Shown here piece after piece: positions 15,496 to 26,072 of a stretch of 41,696 nt of DNA (position 1 is its first letter; the number at the start of each line of letters is the position of its first letter). This DNA comes from Candidatus Aphodosoma intestinipullorum (GTDB lineage: Bacteria; Bacteroidota; Bacteroidia; Bacteroidales; Paludibacteraceae). Position numbers and translations under genes: made by a program. The notes under the pieces were generated by a model that worked only from the letters and a program-made list of their open reading frames with translations, was not told where the DNA came from and searched no databases. The DNA lies in assembly GCA_017694515.1 (NCBI GenBank), contig JADIMV010000020.1:1-41696 (forward strand), read 5' to 3'.

Positions 15496-16002
15496 ATGAA
15501 TATATTGGATGTCATAAAGGAGCGTTGCTCCGTGCGCAGCTTTTCCGCAAAGGCTGTCGAAAAAGATAAATTGGATTATGTGCTTGAAGCGGTGCGTATG
15601 GCACCATCGGCCGTCAACTATCAACCAATCAGATTCTATGTGGTTCAGAGTGAGCCTATGCTCGGTGAGATAAAGTCGTGCTACGGGCGCGAGTGGATAA
15701 ACAGCACACCGATAGTGATAGTGGCCTGCGGTGACCACAATACGGGTTGGCACAGGGCAGACGGAAAAGATCATACGGACATAGATACGGCTATCGCAGT
15801 GGATCATCTGACGCTGGTAGCCACGGAGGCGGGGTTAGGCACTTGCTGGGTATGCAACTTCGATGCGGTGCGCTGTGCCTCTGTCTTGAATTTGCCCGAA
15901 GGGGTTGAGCCTGTGGCACTCGTGCCGCTCGGCTATCCATCGTCCGTATGCAGGACAGTGAAGAAGAGAAAGGAGATGGGCGAAATAATAACTTATTTGT
16001 AG
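15496..16002 (+). CDS. Nitroreductase-family flavoprotein
   Basis: 168 residues from the ATG at 15496; a TTG two codons earlier is in frame. The N-terminal RCSVRSFSAKAVEKDKLDYVLEAVRMAPSAVNYQP has the FMN phosphate-binding Arg cluster (RxSxR) and the APSAxNxQP motif of the nitroreductase family. The C-terminal part has ATEAGLGTCWVCNFD and LVPLGYPS, typical of the short Bacteroidetes forms. It reduces an unknown nitro, quinone or flavin substrate with NAD(P)H in the cytoplasm. It is co-directional with the preceding gene after two bases and with the DUF6452 lipoprotein after nine. Confidence 0.9.
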   Translation: MNILDVIKERCSVRSFSAKAVEKDKLDYVLEAVRMAPSAVNYQPIRFYVVQSEPMLGEIKSCYGREWINSTPIVIVACGDHNTGWHRADGKDHTDIDTAIAVDHLTLVATEAGLGTCWVCNFDAVRCASVLNLPEGVEPVALVPLGYPSSVCRTVKKRKEMGEIITYL

Positions 16003-16011
16003 CCACGTATA

Positions 16012-16509
16012 TTGAAAACGGCAATTCTCATATCGTTTTTTATATTGTTACTCTGTTCATGCAGCAGCGGTGACGGATGCCGCCAGGATATGTATGTCTC
16101 GATGGAGGTCGAGAACTACGAGGCGGTATTTGACAGCACGGGAGACAATGCCACATTGCGTCAGCGTACATTGCCCCTTTCCATAGGAGGGGTAGGGGTG
16201 GACTCGATACTGTATGACAGTGTTTCGCTGTCGGAGTTCAATGTTCCGCTGAAAGTGTTCGACACCGTTTCGCAATTCAGGATAATGCGGACCGACACTG
16301 TGCTGCCGGCCGATACCCTGTCTGTATATCATGACAACAGCATGGAGTTTCTCTCGCTCGAATGCGGCTGTATCACATACCATACACTGCGTCGAGTGGA
16401 GACTACTACGCATATTATTGATTCAATAATTATCCTGAATGATGATGTGAAGACCTCTATTGAGTCTTCTGGTTCGAACCTCAGAATATATTTCCGCACG
16501 GATGACTGA
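16012..16509 (+). CDS. DUF6452-like lipoprotein
   Basis: 165 residues with a TTG start, nine bases after the nitroreductase. The signal MKTAILISFFILLLCSCSS ends in a lipobox (LLLCSC), so the protein is probably lipid-anchored in the periplasm or outer membrane. Cysteines follow at CRQDMYV and LECGCITY. The remaining sequence is beta-rich with the alternating D/S pattern of DUF6452 members. In Bacteroidales DUF6452 is almost always followed by DUF6048, as here (8-base overlap), which suggests the two act together. Function is unknown. Confidence 0.75.
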   Translation: MKTAILISFFILLLCSCSSGDGCRQDMYVSMEVENYEAVFDSTGDNATLRQRTLPLSIGGVGVDSILYDSVSLSEFNVPLKVFDTVSQFRIMRTDTVLPADTLSVYHDNSMEFLSLECGCITYHTLRRVETTTHIIDSIIILNDDVKTSIESSGSNLRIYFRTDD

Positions 16510-17233
16510 ACGGATGAGGATAAATATCTTGGCCTTGTTGGTGCTTGTCTCGGCGGTGATGCCTGTGCAGGCCGCAGAGAGGGAGAAAACCCCGTTCTTG
16601 CCTCCGCTGTTCAGGGGCGTGTCAGCGCATTTTGACCTTGCTTCGCCTATTATGGGATTAGCTGCCGGGAGCAATGTCCATAACTATGAGGCGATGGTAG
16701 ATGTGAGTATCTATGACAGATTCTTTCCCTGTCTTGAGGTCGGATACACGAATGTTTCACATGCGGTGGATGAGAAATCGTATAAGGCTCAATCTCCGTT
16801 TTTCAGGCTCGGCATGAATATGAACCTGTTGAAAACCGTGAGAGACGGAAAGGCGCAGAACATACGTAATTATGCTTATGTTGGTGTGCGTTACGCGTTT
16901 GCGCCCATGACATATTCCATAGGCAATATCGTGATGAGCGATGGTTACTGGGGCGGTGAGACAGTCATTGATTATCCAGCCGAGACAGTCTATGCCGGAT
17001 GGGCTGAGATTGTAGGCGGGGTGAGGATTGATTTCGTGGCAGGGTTTACCATGGGGTGGTCCGTGAGAATCAAGGCACTGATGCACACTTCCGCCGAGTC
17101 GAAAGATCTGTTGTGGTATGTGCCCGGTTTTGGGAAAAACAGTACAACCTCGTTTTCGTTCAGCTATACTGTGGGATATACGTTCCGTACTCCGGCTACA
17201 AAGAAGTTAATGAATATAGATAAGGATAAATGA
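16502..17233 (+). CDS. DUF6048 family outer-membrane-like protein
   Basis: 243 residues from the ATG at 16502, overlapping the preceding lipoprotein by eight bases; ATG 16514 is an alternative. A signal peptide (INILALLVLVSAVMPVQA) is followed by a beta-rich mature protein with alternating hydrophobic strands. Examples are SAHFDLASPIMGLAAGSNVHNYEAMVDVS (split by short turns), FFRLGMNMNLL, YAYVGVRYAF and FSFSYTVGYTF. This fits a small outer-membrane barrel. It matches the DUF6048 pattern and partner order (after DUF6452). Its stop overlaps the ATG of the GHL10 gene. No function is known. Confidence 0.78.
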   Translation: MTERMRINILALLVLVSAVMPVQAAEREKTPFLPPLFRGVSAHFDLASPIMGLAAGSNVHNYEAMVDVSIYDRFFPCLEVGYTNVSHAVDEKSYKAQSPFFRLGMNMNLLKTVRDGKAQNIRNYAYVGVRYAFAPMTYSIGNIVMSDGYWGGETVIDYPAETVYAGWAEIVGGVRIDFVAGFTMGWSVRIKALMHTSAESKDLLWYVPGFGKNSTTSFSFSYTVGYTFRTPATKKLMNIDKDK

Positions 17234-18756
17234 TTCGTAGAGTACTGCTGTTATATATAGTCATCGTTTTATGCCTGACGCTCAATGCGCTGAATGAGAA
17301 AATCCAGATGCGCGCAGCTTGGATTGCTACCGTGGCTAACATCGACTGGCCTTCGAGTCCGGACATCAGTGCCACGGAGCAAATGAAGGAGATGACGGAT
17401 ATGCTTGACAGCTTGCAGGCATTGAATATGAACGCTGTCATATTCCAGATACGCCCTACGGCAGATGCGTTCTATTATTCAGATTTTGAGCCATGGTCGC
17501 ACTATCTGACTGGCCGTCAGGGAGAAGAGCCTGAGCCGTACTATGACCCGCTGGCATTTGTCGTTCATGAGGCGCACAGGCGTTGTATGCAAGTACACGT
17601 CTGGCTAAATCCGTACCGCACACTTAACGAGGATAACCTGTCGATACTCACGGAGAACCATCTGTATCACCGCCGTCCGGATATGTTTGTCAAGTATGGA
17701 GGCAAGTATTATTTCAATCCCGGGCTTGATGTGACGCGGGAATACCTGAATGATGTCGTGGCCGATATTGTCACACGCTATGACATTGATGCTATCCATT
17801 TCGATGATTATTTCTACCCTTATCGTATTGCAGGTCAGGAGTTTCCTGACAGTGAGACATTCCGCCGCTATCCGCGTGGCTTTACAGACAAGGATGCATG
17901 GCGGCGCAATAATGTTGATATGGTAATCAAGGAGTTGCAGCGCACAATCAAGAGCCGGAAGCCGTGGGTGGAGTTCGGTATCAGCCCATTCGGCGTATGG
18001 CGGAACAAGTCAGTTGACCCTATGGGTTCGGACACCCGTGCTGGGCAGACAAATTATGATGACCTGTATGCCGATGTGCTGAAATGGATGCGCGAGGGCG
18101 ATATTGACTATGTGGTGCCGCAGCTCTATTGGGAGATTGGCAAGGCTGTTGCCGATTACAGAATATTGGCCGATTGGTGGGCTGACAATGCTTATAACTG
18201 TAATCTTTATATCGGAGTCAGCGCATCGAACCTCGGCATGATAAAGGGTGAGGCGTGGCACAGACCGAACGAGCTTTGCCGGCAGATGAGAATGAACGAC
18301 ACGATAGAGCGTATCGATGGTATAGTGTTCTACTCCTGTCGTCCATTCTTGCGTAACCCTCAGGGGATATGTGACAGCCTGACCACTACGTTTTTCAAAT
18401 ACCCGGCGCTGATACCATCGAATCCAATGCTTGGCGGCAAACCATCGCCTCAGCCGGACAGCTTGCGTATAGAGCGTTTCGGTGCACGTGACTACCTGAT
18501 GTGGGATGAGGTGGACGGTGACGGCGGGGAGGCAGTGGCATATTATGTAGTCTATGCCTTTGACCGTGACCAGACTATTGATTTGTCGCTTTCAGAGAAC
18601 ATATTGTGCAAGACGATTGACAGCAGCGTTGATATTACGTCTGCTGGACTGGACAAATGGCGCGACTATACTTTTGTTGTAACGTCAGTGAATCGGTACA
18701 ATATTGAAAGCGAGGGAGTTAATTATGTAGATTATTCATTTCAAGGCAGAAACTGA
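17230..18756 (+). CDS. Glycosyl hydrolase-like 10 (GHL10) secreted protein
   Basis: 508 residues, with a signal or anchor MIRRVLLLYIVIVLCLTLNA. The GHL10 TIM-barrel (about 26-370) begins with MRAAWIATVANIDWPS and has MNAVIFQIRPTADAFY (about 67-82), VHVWLNPYR (122-130) and the acidic centre IHFDDYFYPY (189-198), then DYVVPQLYWE. Related proteins act on peptidoglycan or on alpha- or amino-sugar glycans, though few have been tested. The C-terminal 100 residues resemble a fibronectin-III-like fold (YYVVYAFDRD). It overlaps DUF6048 by four bases. The next gene, kdsB, follows after 26 bases, so it may be part of an envelope operon. Confidence 0.88.
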   Translation: MIRRVLLLYIVIVLCLTLNALNEKIQMRAAWIATVANIDWPSSPDISATEQMKEMTDMLDSLQALNMNAVIFQIRPTADAFYYSDFEPWSHYLTGRQGEEPEPYYDPLAFVVHEAHRRCMQVHVWLNPYRTLNEDNLSILTENHLYHRRPDMFVKYGGKYYFNPGLDVTREYLNDVVADIVTRYDIDAIHFDDYFYPYRIAGQEFPDSETFRRYPRGFTDKDAWRRNNVDMVIKELQRTIKSRKPWVEFGISPFGVWRNKSVDPMGSDTRAGQTNYDDLYADVLKWMREGDIDYVVPQLYWEIGKAVADYRILADWWADNAYNCNLYIGVSASNLGMIKGEAWHRPNELCRQMRMNDTIERIDGIVFYSCRPFLRNPQGICDSLTTTFFKYPALIPSNPMLGGKPSPQPDSLRIERFGARDYLMWDEVDGDGGEAVAYYVVYAFDRDQTIDLSLSENILCKTIDSSVDITSAGLDKWRDYTFVVTSVNRYNIESEGVNYVDYSFQGRN

Positions 18757-18782
18757 TGTGCCGTGGACGGATTGATACGGGT

Positions 18783-19544
18783 ATGAAATTTGTTGTTATA
18801 ATTCCGGCGCGTTATGCGTCGACACGTTTTCCTGGTAAACCATTGGCCATGATAGGAGACAGACCTGTCATCTGGCATGTCTATGAACAGGCGCGAAAGG
18901 TTGTGGGCGATGTGGTGGTAGCGACGGACGATGAACGTATATACAATGCGGTCAAGGCTTTCGGCGGGAGGGTAGTGATGACATCGGACAAGCACCGCAC
19001 TGGTACAGATCGCTGTTTTGAGGCGTTGAGGAAACTCGGCGGAGCTTATGATGTGGTGATAAATTTGCAGGGAGATGAGCCGTTCATTGATCCAAGTCAG
19101 ATTACCGCGCTGATGCGTTGTTTTGAACGTGAGGAGACTGATATTGCCACACTCGTCAAGCCATATACTGCCGACACTGACCTGTGCGAACTGGAAAACC
19201 CAAATTCGCCGAAGGTGGTGCTGAACCTCAAAGGCCAGGCCATATATTTCTCTCGGTCTGTGATACCCTATGTGCGTTCCGCAAATAAAGCCGAATGGAT
19301 GAAATGCCATGTATTTTATAAGCATATAGGCATATATGCCTATCGTGCCGGGGTCTTGGCTCGTATCACGGAGATGGATCAGACACAATTAGAGCTGGCA
19401 GAGTCGCTTGAACAGTTGCGTTGGATAGAGAACGGACTGTGCATACAGACTGCAGTGACTGATATCGAGACGTGCGGCATTGACACCGAGGCTGATTTGG
19501 AGAAAGCGCGTCGCATATATGAAGAGAGTAGAAAGTATAAATGA
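18783..19544 (+). CDS. kdsB: 3-deoxy-manno-octulosonate cytidylyltransferase
   Basis: 253 residues from the ATG at 18783, which gives the standard KdsB start MKFVVIIPARYASTRFPGKPL (CTP-binding loop with the Arg, residues 8-21); an upstream in-frame ATG would add nine residues. Other family motifs: VVVATDDERI, SDKHRTGTDR (about 77-86), NLQGDEPFI (about 104-112) and FYKHIGIYAYR. The enzyme activates Kdo with CTP for lipid A inner-core assembly in the cytoplasm. This points to a Gram-negative outer membrane. It is followed by pyrH, which supplies UDP for CTP synthesis. Confidence 0.96.
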   Translation: MKFVVIIPARYASTRFPGKPLAMIGDRPVIWHVYEQARKVVGDVVVATDDERIYNAVKAFGGRVVMTSDKHRTGTDRCFEALRKLGGAYDVVINLQGDEPFIDPSQITALMRCFEREETDIATLVKPYTADTDLCELENPNSPKVVLNLKGQAIYFSRSVIPYVRSANKAEWMKCHVFYKHIGIYAYRAGVLARITEMDQTQLELAESLEQLRWIENGLCIQTAVTDIETCGIDTEADLEKARRIYEESRKYK

Positions 19545-19559
19545 TATAATGTGATTCCT

Positions 19560-20267
19560 ATGAAATTCAAACGTGTGCTGTTGAAATTGAGCGGTGAGTC
19601 GCTTATGGGAGAGAAACAGTATGGCATAGATGACAAGCGTCTTGCCGAATATGCGGGACAGATTGCTGAAGCTGCCGCCACTGGAGTGCAGATCGGCATT
19701 GTGATAGGTGGAGGCAATATATTCCGGGGGTTGAGTGGTGCTGGACGCGGATTCGACAGGGTAAAAGGTGATCAGATGGGTATGCTTGCCACTGTAATTA
19801 ACAGCCTTGCGCTGGCTTCCGCCCTTGAAAAGCATTCTGTCCGGGCTAAGGTATTCACGGCTGTGCGCATGGAGCCGATAGGGGAGTTCTACAACCGTGA
19901 CAAGGCCATTGAGGTACTCGAACGTGGTGAAATTGCCATTTTCTCCGCAGGAACAGGCAATCCTTATTTTACTACAGACACAGGGTCTTCCCTGCGTGCC
20001 GTTGAGATTAAGGCGGATGTCATGCTGAAAGGTACTCGTGTGGACGGCATATATACCGCAGACCCGGAAAAAGACCCGTCAGCGGTGAAATACGATGAGA
20101 TTACGTATGATGAGATATATGCCAAGGGGTTGAAAGTGATGGATTTGACGGCCACTGCCATGTGCAAAGAAAACAATATGCCTATTATCGTTTTCGACAT
20201 GGATACGCTTGGAAATCTTAAAAAGGTACTGTCAGGAGAGATGATAGGGACTTTTGTCCACAACTGA
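19560..20267 (+). CDS. pyrH: UMP kinase
   Basis: 235 residues from the ATG at 19560; GTG at 19551 is in frame but adds no conserved residues. Amino-acid-kinase fold: KRVLLKLSGESLMG at the start, VIGGGNIFRG (about 47-56), MGMLATVINSLAL (about 74-86), AGTGNPYFTTDT (about 136-147) and KGTRVDGIYTADPEKDP (about 162-178). It phosphorylates UMP to UDP in pyrimidine synthesis. It ends the run from kdsB; a weak hairpin and then the second inverted-repeat element follow. Confidence 0.97.
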   Translation: MKFKRVLLKLSGESLMGEKQYGIDDKRLAEYAGQIAEAAATGVQIGIVIGGGNIFRGLSGAGRGFDRVKGDQMGMLATVINSLALASALEKHSVRAKVFTAVRMEPIGEFYNRDKAIEVLERGEIAIFSAGTGNPYFTTDTGSSLRAVEIKADVMLKGTRVDGIYTADPEKDPSAVKYDEITYDEIYAKGLKVMDLTATAMCKENNMPIIVFDMDTLGNLKKVLSGEMIGTFVHN

Positions 20268-20296
20268 TAGTAGAGTAGCTTATTTGATTATATGCG

Positions 20297-20324
20297 TCAG
20301 GAGGTGTGATAAAACGTCTCCTGA
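20297..20324 (+). terminator. Possible terminator after pyrH
   Basis: TCAGGAG pairs with CTCCTGA across a 14-base loop, then TTCTATTGTTTCTGCTTTTG. The stem is short, so this is a weak call. Confidence 0.4.
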
Positions 20325-20387
20325 GTTCTATTGTTTCTGCTTTTGATTGTGTATTAGCGTTTTGCCTTCGGGAAATGATGCCATTTT

Positions 20388-20649
20388 AACCCAAATTGGC
20401 CATTAGAATTTGAGCTGATTTCTATGTTTATGGCGAGTAGATTAATAAGCACTTTGCCGAAGGTATAGCGGGCTATGTCGAGGGAAAGTGCTTATTAAGA
20501 TGCCGTCAAAAACAAGAAAGCTGCCAAATAGTTTGGTAAAAATGTGATCTCTACAAAACTCAAAAAACTCTATTGCATATCAAAAGGACCCGTGGTAAAA
20601 AGCGGGCTTTCGCAAACTCCTCAAAACGTTCTAATTACCGTTTTGGGTT
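20388..20649. repeat. 262-bp inverted-repeat element, copy 2
   Basis: Bounded by AACCCAAATTGGCCA (20388-20402) and TTACCGTTTTGGGTT (20635-20649). The inner order is the same as in copy 1. The stem AATAAGCACTTTGCC with GGGAAAGTGCTTATT differs from that of copy 1 by matching changes on both arms, and the loop TATAGCGGGCTATG is nearly the same. The outer stem is GATTTCT with AGAAAGC instead of GATTACA with TGTAATC. Its right end lies 20 bases before the DUF3089 gene. Confidence 0.85.
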
Positions 20650-20669
20650 TAACATGAAGTTGACAGTGT

Positions 20670-21674
20670 ATGAGATATAAATTGTCGATCTTATTGTTAG
20701 TATGTGTCGCGGTATTTGGACTTTCCGGTTGTAAAGAGACGACGGCATACGGTGCTTGTCTTGCCGAACCTGACTATAGTCTGCCGGAAACTTGGTTTGA
20801 GGGTGGATGTGCTGACGGTAAGTTATACGATGTTTTCTATATAGTACCTACCTGTGTGTTTGATTGGACAGATACTGGTGATACGTGCCATTATATGGAT
20901 GTGTACAATGAGTCGCATCGCCAAAGCGTTGATGCCCCTTTGCGGTTAGCAAAAGGTATATTTGCTGACGATGCCAATTTCTATGCCCCGTATTATAGGC
21001 AGATAACTATAGAGTCGTGGGCAGAGTGTGAGGATACCATAGAGACTCGTTTTCAACTCGCTTTCAAGGACATCAGGAATGCATTCAAATATTATATGCA
21101 GTATCTGAATGGCGGCCGTCCGTTTATACTTGCCGGGCATAGTCAGGGCGGCAAGGCTGTGATTGAATTGCTCAAACATGAAATGTGTGATGAATGGTAC
21201 GGAAGAATGATAGCCGCGTATCCGCTGGGCTATCCTGTTAGGGAGCATGATGCCTCGCCCTATTTAGTCCCTGCATTTGATGCGTATAGTACTGGTGTAT
21301 TTATCACTTTCAGTTCGGTTTCTTCTCCGGACAGGCTATCCCCACTTCTTTCTGGAAGTCTATATGCGATTAATCCGCTCAATTGGCGCGTGGACAGTGT
21401 ATATGCCACGAAAGATGAACATCTCGGCAGTGTTTTCATTGCAGAGGACGGTAATGTCGTTGCTGAATATCCTCACTTGATTTCCGCATACATAGACAAT
21501 ACGACCAATGCTCTCGTTGTTTCGGGTATTGAGCCTGATGATTATTATGTACCGGAGTTGTCGGCTTTGTTTCCTGTCGGCAATTATCATGCGGTTGAAC
21601 TGAATTTCTTTTATAGAAATCTACAGCAAAATGTAAAAGAGAGGGTGAGAACATTTTCCAACAGTAGTATTTAA
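20670..21674 (+). CDS. DUF3089 alpha/beta-hydrolase lipoprotein
   Basis: 334 residues. MRYKLSILLLVCVAVFGLSGC is a lipoprotein signal (LSGC, Cys21), so the protein is lipid-anchored. The catalytic elbow GHSQGG has the nucleophile Ser158, and the conserved stretch DVFYIVPT (54-61) with NFYAPYYRQ (103-111) is diagnostic for DUF3089. A His (YHAVEL near residue 312) may complete the triad. It probably hydrolyses an ester in the periplasm or at the surface; the substrate is unknown. It stands alone between the second inverted-repeat element and a 24-bp hairpin. Confidence 0.9.
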   Translation: MRYKLSILLLVCVAVFGLSGCKETTAYGACLAEPDYSLPETWFEGGCADGKLYDVFYIVPTCVFDWTDTGDTCHYMDVYNESHRQSVDAPLRLAKGIFADDANFYAPYYRQITIESWAECEDTIETRFQLAFKDIRNAFKYYMQYLNGGRPFILAGHSQGGKAVIELLKHEMCDEWYGRMIAAYPLGYPVREHDASPYLVPAFDAYSTGVFITFSSVSSPDRLSPLLSGSLYAINPLNWRVDSVYATKDEHLGSVFIAEDGNVVAEYPHLISAYIDNTTNALVVSGIEPDDYYVPELSALFPVGNYHAVELNFFYRNLQQNVKERVRTFSNSSI

Positions 21675-21863
21675 CGTCAGTTCGATATAACACTCATGTC
21701 CGTATTTCGGTATTTACTTCATACATATTTTCAGAGTGCTCAATACACCTTTCCTGACCACCATTTCCATTGTGTCCAAGCCTCGTCTGTAACCTATTGT
21801 AATACAGGGTATCCCGTTGCCTCCTCCTTGGCTCTCAGCTATCTCCTACTTATCCTCTCCTTA

Positions 21864-21912
21864 GCGATTCGACATTCTTGCATCAAATCTATGCAAAAAC
21901 GTTCAAATCGTA
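21864..21912. other. Nested hairpin in the gap after DUF3089
   Basis: CGATT...AATCG encloses TTGCAT-CAAATCT-ATGCAA. The rest of 21675-21995 has no credible gene; an in-frame 94-codon run there lacks any protein-like feature. Confidence 0.35.
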
Positions 21913-21995
21913 AACCTTATCGTTACAATACACATTATACCCATCTGCCAATTCTGTACTCATCTGTGGAAAGTCGCTGACCAATATTGAACTAA

Positions 21996-22050
21996 CGTCA
22001 TAATGATAAGGGAGTTGTGCCTATGACACAACTCCCTTATCATTATGACG
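21996..22050. terminator. 24-bp perfect hairpin, bidirectional terminator
   Basis: CGTCATAATGATAAGGGAGTTGTG in positions 21996-22019 is mirrored perfectly at 22027-22050 with a seven-base loop. It lies between the converging DUF3089 (plus) and tnaA (minus) genes, and the T-rich TTTATTTTTTATCC follows on the plus side. Confidence 0.85.
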
Positions 22051-22062
22051 GATATTTATTTT

Positions 22063-23439
22063 TTATCCGAGACGTTCAAGTTGAACTGTGAAATGACGCA
22101 TCAGTTCTGATTCCCAAACAATCTTGACTCCACGTTTGATTTCGTGACGGCGGTCATAGACGTTTTTCAGAGCTACGGCTATGACATCCATGTGGTTGTT
22201 CGTATAGACACGGCGCGGAACGCACAGGCGCAGCAAATCGAGGCCTCCAAAGCGGTTTTCGCGTGTAATCGGGTCACGGTCAGCAAGAATATAACCGATT
22301 TCGCATCCGCGTATACCGGCTTCGAGATAAAGCTCGATAGTCAGTGTCTGGGCTGGGAACTCCTCTTTCGGTATCTCTGTCAGTATTTTGTCTGCATCAA
22401 CAAAGATAGCATGACCACCGACGGGACGCTGATAGGGTATTCCGAACTCATCAAGACGTTTTGCCAGATACTCTACTTGCTTGATGCGGGTCTCAAGGTT
22501 ATCGAACTCAGTATTCTCATCAAGACCTACTGCAAGCGCTTCCATGTCACGACCATTCATTCCGCCGTAAGTCAGGTAACCCTCGAACGGTATGCAGAAA
22601 CGCTTTGCTCCTTCATACCAGTCCTCATGGCGTGTAGCGATGAAACCGCCCATATTGACTATGCCATCTTTTTTAGCTGACATGGTCATGCCGTCGGCAA
22701 GGTCGAACATCTCGCGTGCGATTTCCTTGATAGTCTTGTTCTCATAGCCTTTTTCGCGTGTCTTGATGAAGTAGGCATTCTCGGCGAAACGTGCGGAGTC
22801 GAGGATTACGCGCTTGTGATATTTATCAGCGATAGCACGTACTTCGCGGAGATTCTGCATCGATACAGGCTGGCCTCCGGCAGTGTTGTTCGTGATGGTG
22901 ACAATGATGAACGGCACTTTATCTGCATGTTCTGCGAGAGCCTTTTCAAGTTTCTTGGGGTCTACGTTTCCCTTGAAAGGTATTTCAAGCTGTGTGTTCT
23001 TAGCCTCGTCTATCGTGCAGTCGAGAGCTGTCGCCTTACGGCTCTCTATGTGACCTTTCGTGGTATCGAAATGAGAGTTGCCAGGTACTACATCGCCAGC
23101 CTTTACAAGGTGGCTGAACAGCACATTTTCAGCTGCGCGTCCCTGGTGTGTAGGTATCACATACTCGAAACCTGTTATACGGGTAATTGTGTCTTTCAGT
23201 CTGAAGAATGACCTTGCACCTGCGTAGCTTTCATCTCCCATCATCATTGCCGCCCACTGACGGTCACTCATGGCACCAGTCCCTGAGTCTGTGATGCAGT
23301 CGATGTAAACCTGCTCGGCTTTCAGTTGAAACACGTTGTAATGAGCCTCTTTGATCCATTGCTCACGTTCTGCGCGTGTGCTTTTGCGGATTGGCTCGAC
23401 CATCTTGATTTTCCAAGATTCTGCAAATGGTAATTCCAT
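22063..23439 (-). CDS. tnaA: Tryptophanase (tryptophan indole-lyase)
   Basis: 458 residues, full length, with the Bacteroides-type start MELPFAESWKIKMVEPIRKS. It is a PLP fold-type I enzyme: PTHQGRAAE (96-104) binds the cofactor phosphate, DSARFAENAYF (214-224) carries the Asp and Arg of the active site, and SAKKDG has the PLP-binding Lys at 257. In the substrate loop NSHFDTTKGH the Asp at 125 is the residue that separates tryptophanase from tyrosine phenol-lyase, which has Thr there. It splits tryptophan into indole, pyruvate and ammonia in the cytoplasm. A promoter lies at 23582-23611, giving a leader of about 135 bases. No tryptophan permease is adjacent. Confidence 0.95.
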   Translation of the reverse strand: MELPFAESWKIKMVEPIRKSTRAEREQWIKEAHYNVFQLKAEQVYIDCITDSGTGAMSDRQWAAMMMGDESYAGARSFFRLKDTITRITGFEYVIPTHQGRAAENVLFSHLVKAGDVVPGNSHFDTTKGHIESRKATALDCTIDEAKNTQLEIPFKGNVDPKKLEKALAEHADKVPFIIVTITNNTAGGQPVSMQNLREVRAIADKYHKRVILDSARFAENAYFIKTREKGYENKTIKEIAREMFDLADGMTMSAKKDGIVNMGGFIATRHEDWYEGAKRFCIPFEGYLTYGGMNGRDMEALAVGLDENTEFDNLETRIKQVEYLAKRLDEFGIPYQRPVGGHAIFVDADKILTEIPKEEFPAQTLTIELYLEAGIRGCEIGYILADRDPITRENRFGGLDLLRLCVPRRVYTNNHMDVIAVALKNVYDRRHEIKRGVKIVWESELMRHFTVQLERLG

Positions 23440-23477
23440 AGTTGTGTTGTTTTTTTAGGGTATTAGCCCAATGTGTT

Positions 23478-23495
23478 TATAAAATGAATTTTATA
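23478..23495. promoter_or_regulatory. Inverted repeat in the tnaA leader
   Basis: TATAAAAT-GA-ATTTTATA, an 8-bp perfect inverted repeat 40-60 bases before the tnaA start codon. It could be an operator for a dimeric regulator or an RNA hairpin. The minus-strand leader also contains a five-codon reading frame without a Trp codon. Confidence 0.35.
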
Positions 23496-23581
23496 TTCAC
23501 GCATACCCCATCACTCCGACAAGGCATATAGTACCTTATCATAGGAGGAAATGCATGAAAAACAAGTAGTTATTCGTCTTG

Positions 23582-23611
23582 CAAATATACGACTAATTAT
23601 CCGTATTTCAA
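23582..23611 (-). promoter_or_regulatory. Promoter of tnaA
   Basis: On the minus strand, TTG (23611-23609), a 19-base spacer and TATATTTG (23589-23582). It matches the Bacteroidetes consensus exactly. Transcription would begin near 23576. Confidence 0.75.
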
Positions 23612-23635
23612 TGTATTGTCGCGCTTAATTTTCAG

Positions 23636-23670
23636 CCGTTATTGAATGTTTCATTTTTCAATGAAAACGG
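23636..23670 (-). terminator. Possible terminator of the V-ATPase operon
   Basis: On the minus strand CCGTT...AACGG encloses TTTCATT paired with AATGAAA. It lies 30 bases after the subunit K stop. The stem is A/T-rich, so this is uncertain. Confidence 0.4.
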
Positions 23671-23698
23671 TTGTTTCCCTTTCTGGCCTGTAACTTTT

Positions 23699-26060
<2,362 letters not shown>

Positions 26061-26072
26061 GACGATACTCTT

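Noticed and set aside
21696..21980. 94-codon reading frame after DUF3089
   Set aside because: No protein-like composition, no promoter, and it contains the nested hairpin at 21864; it is more likely non-coding.
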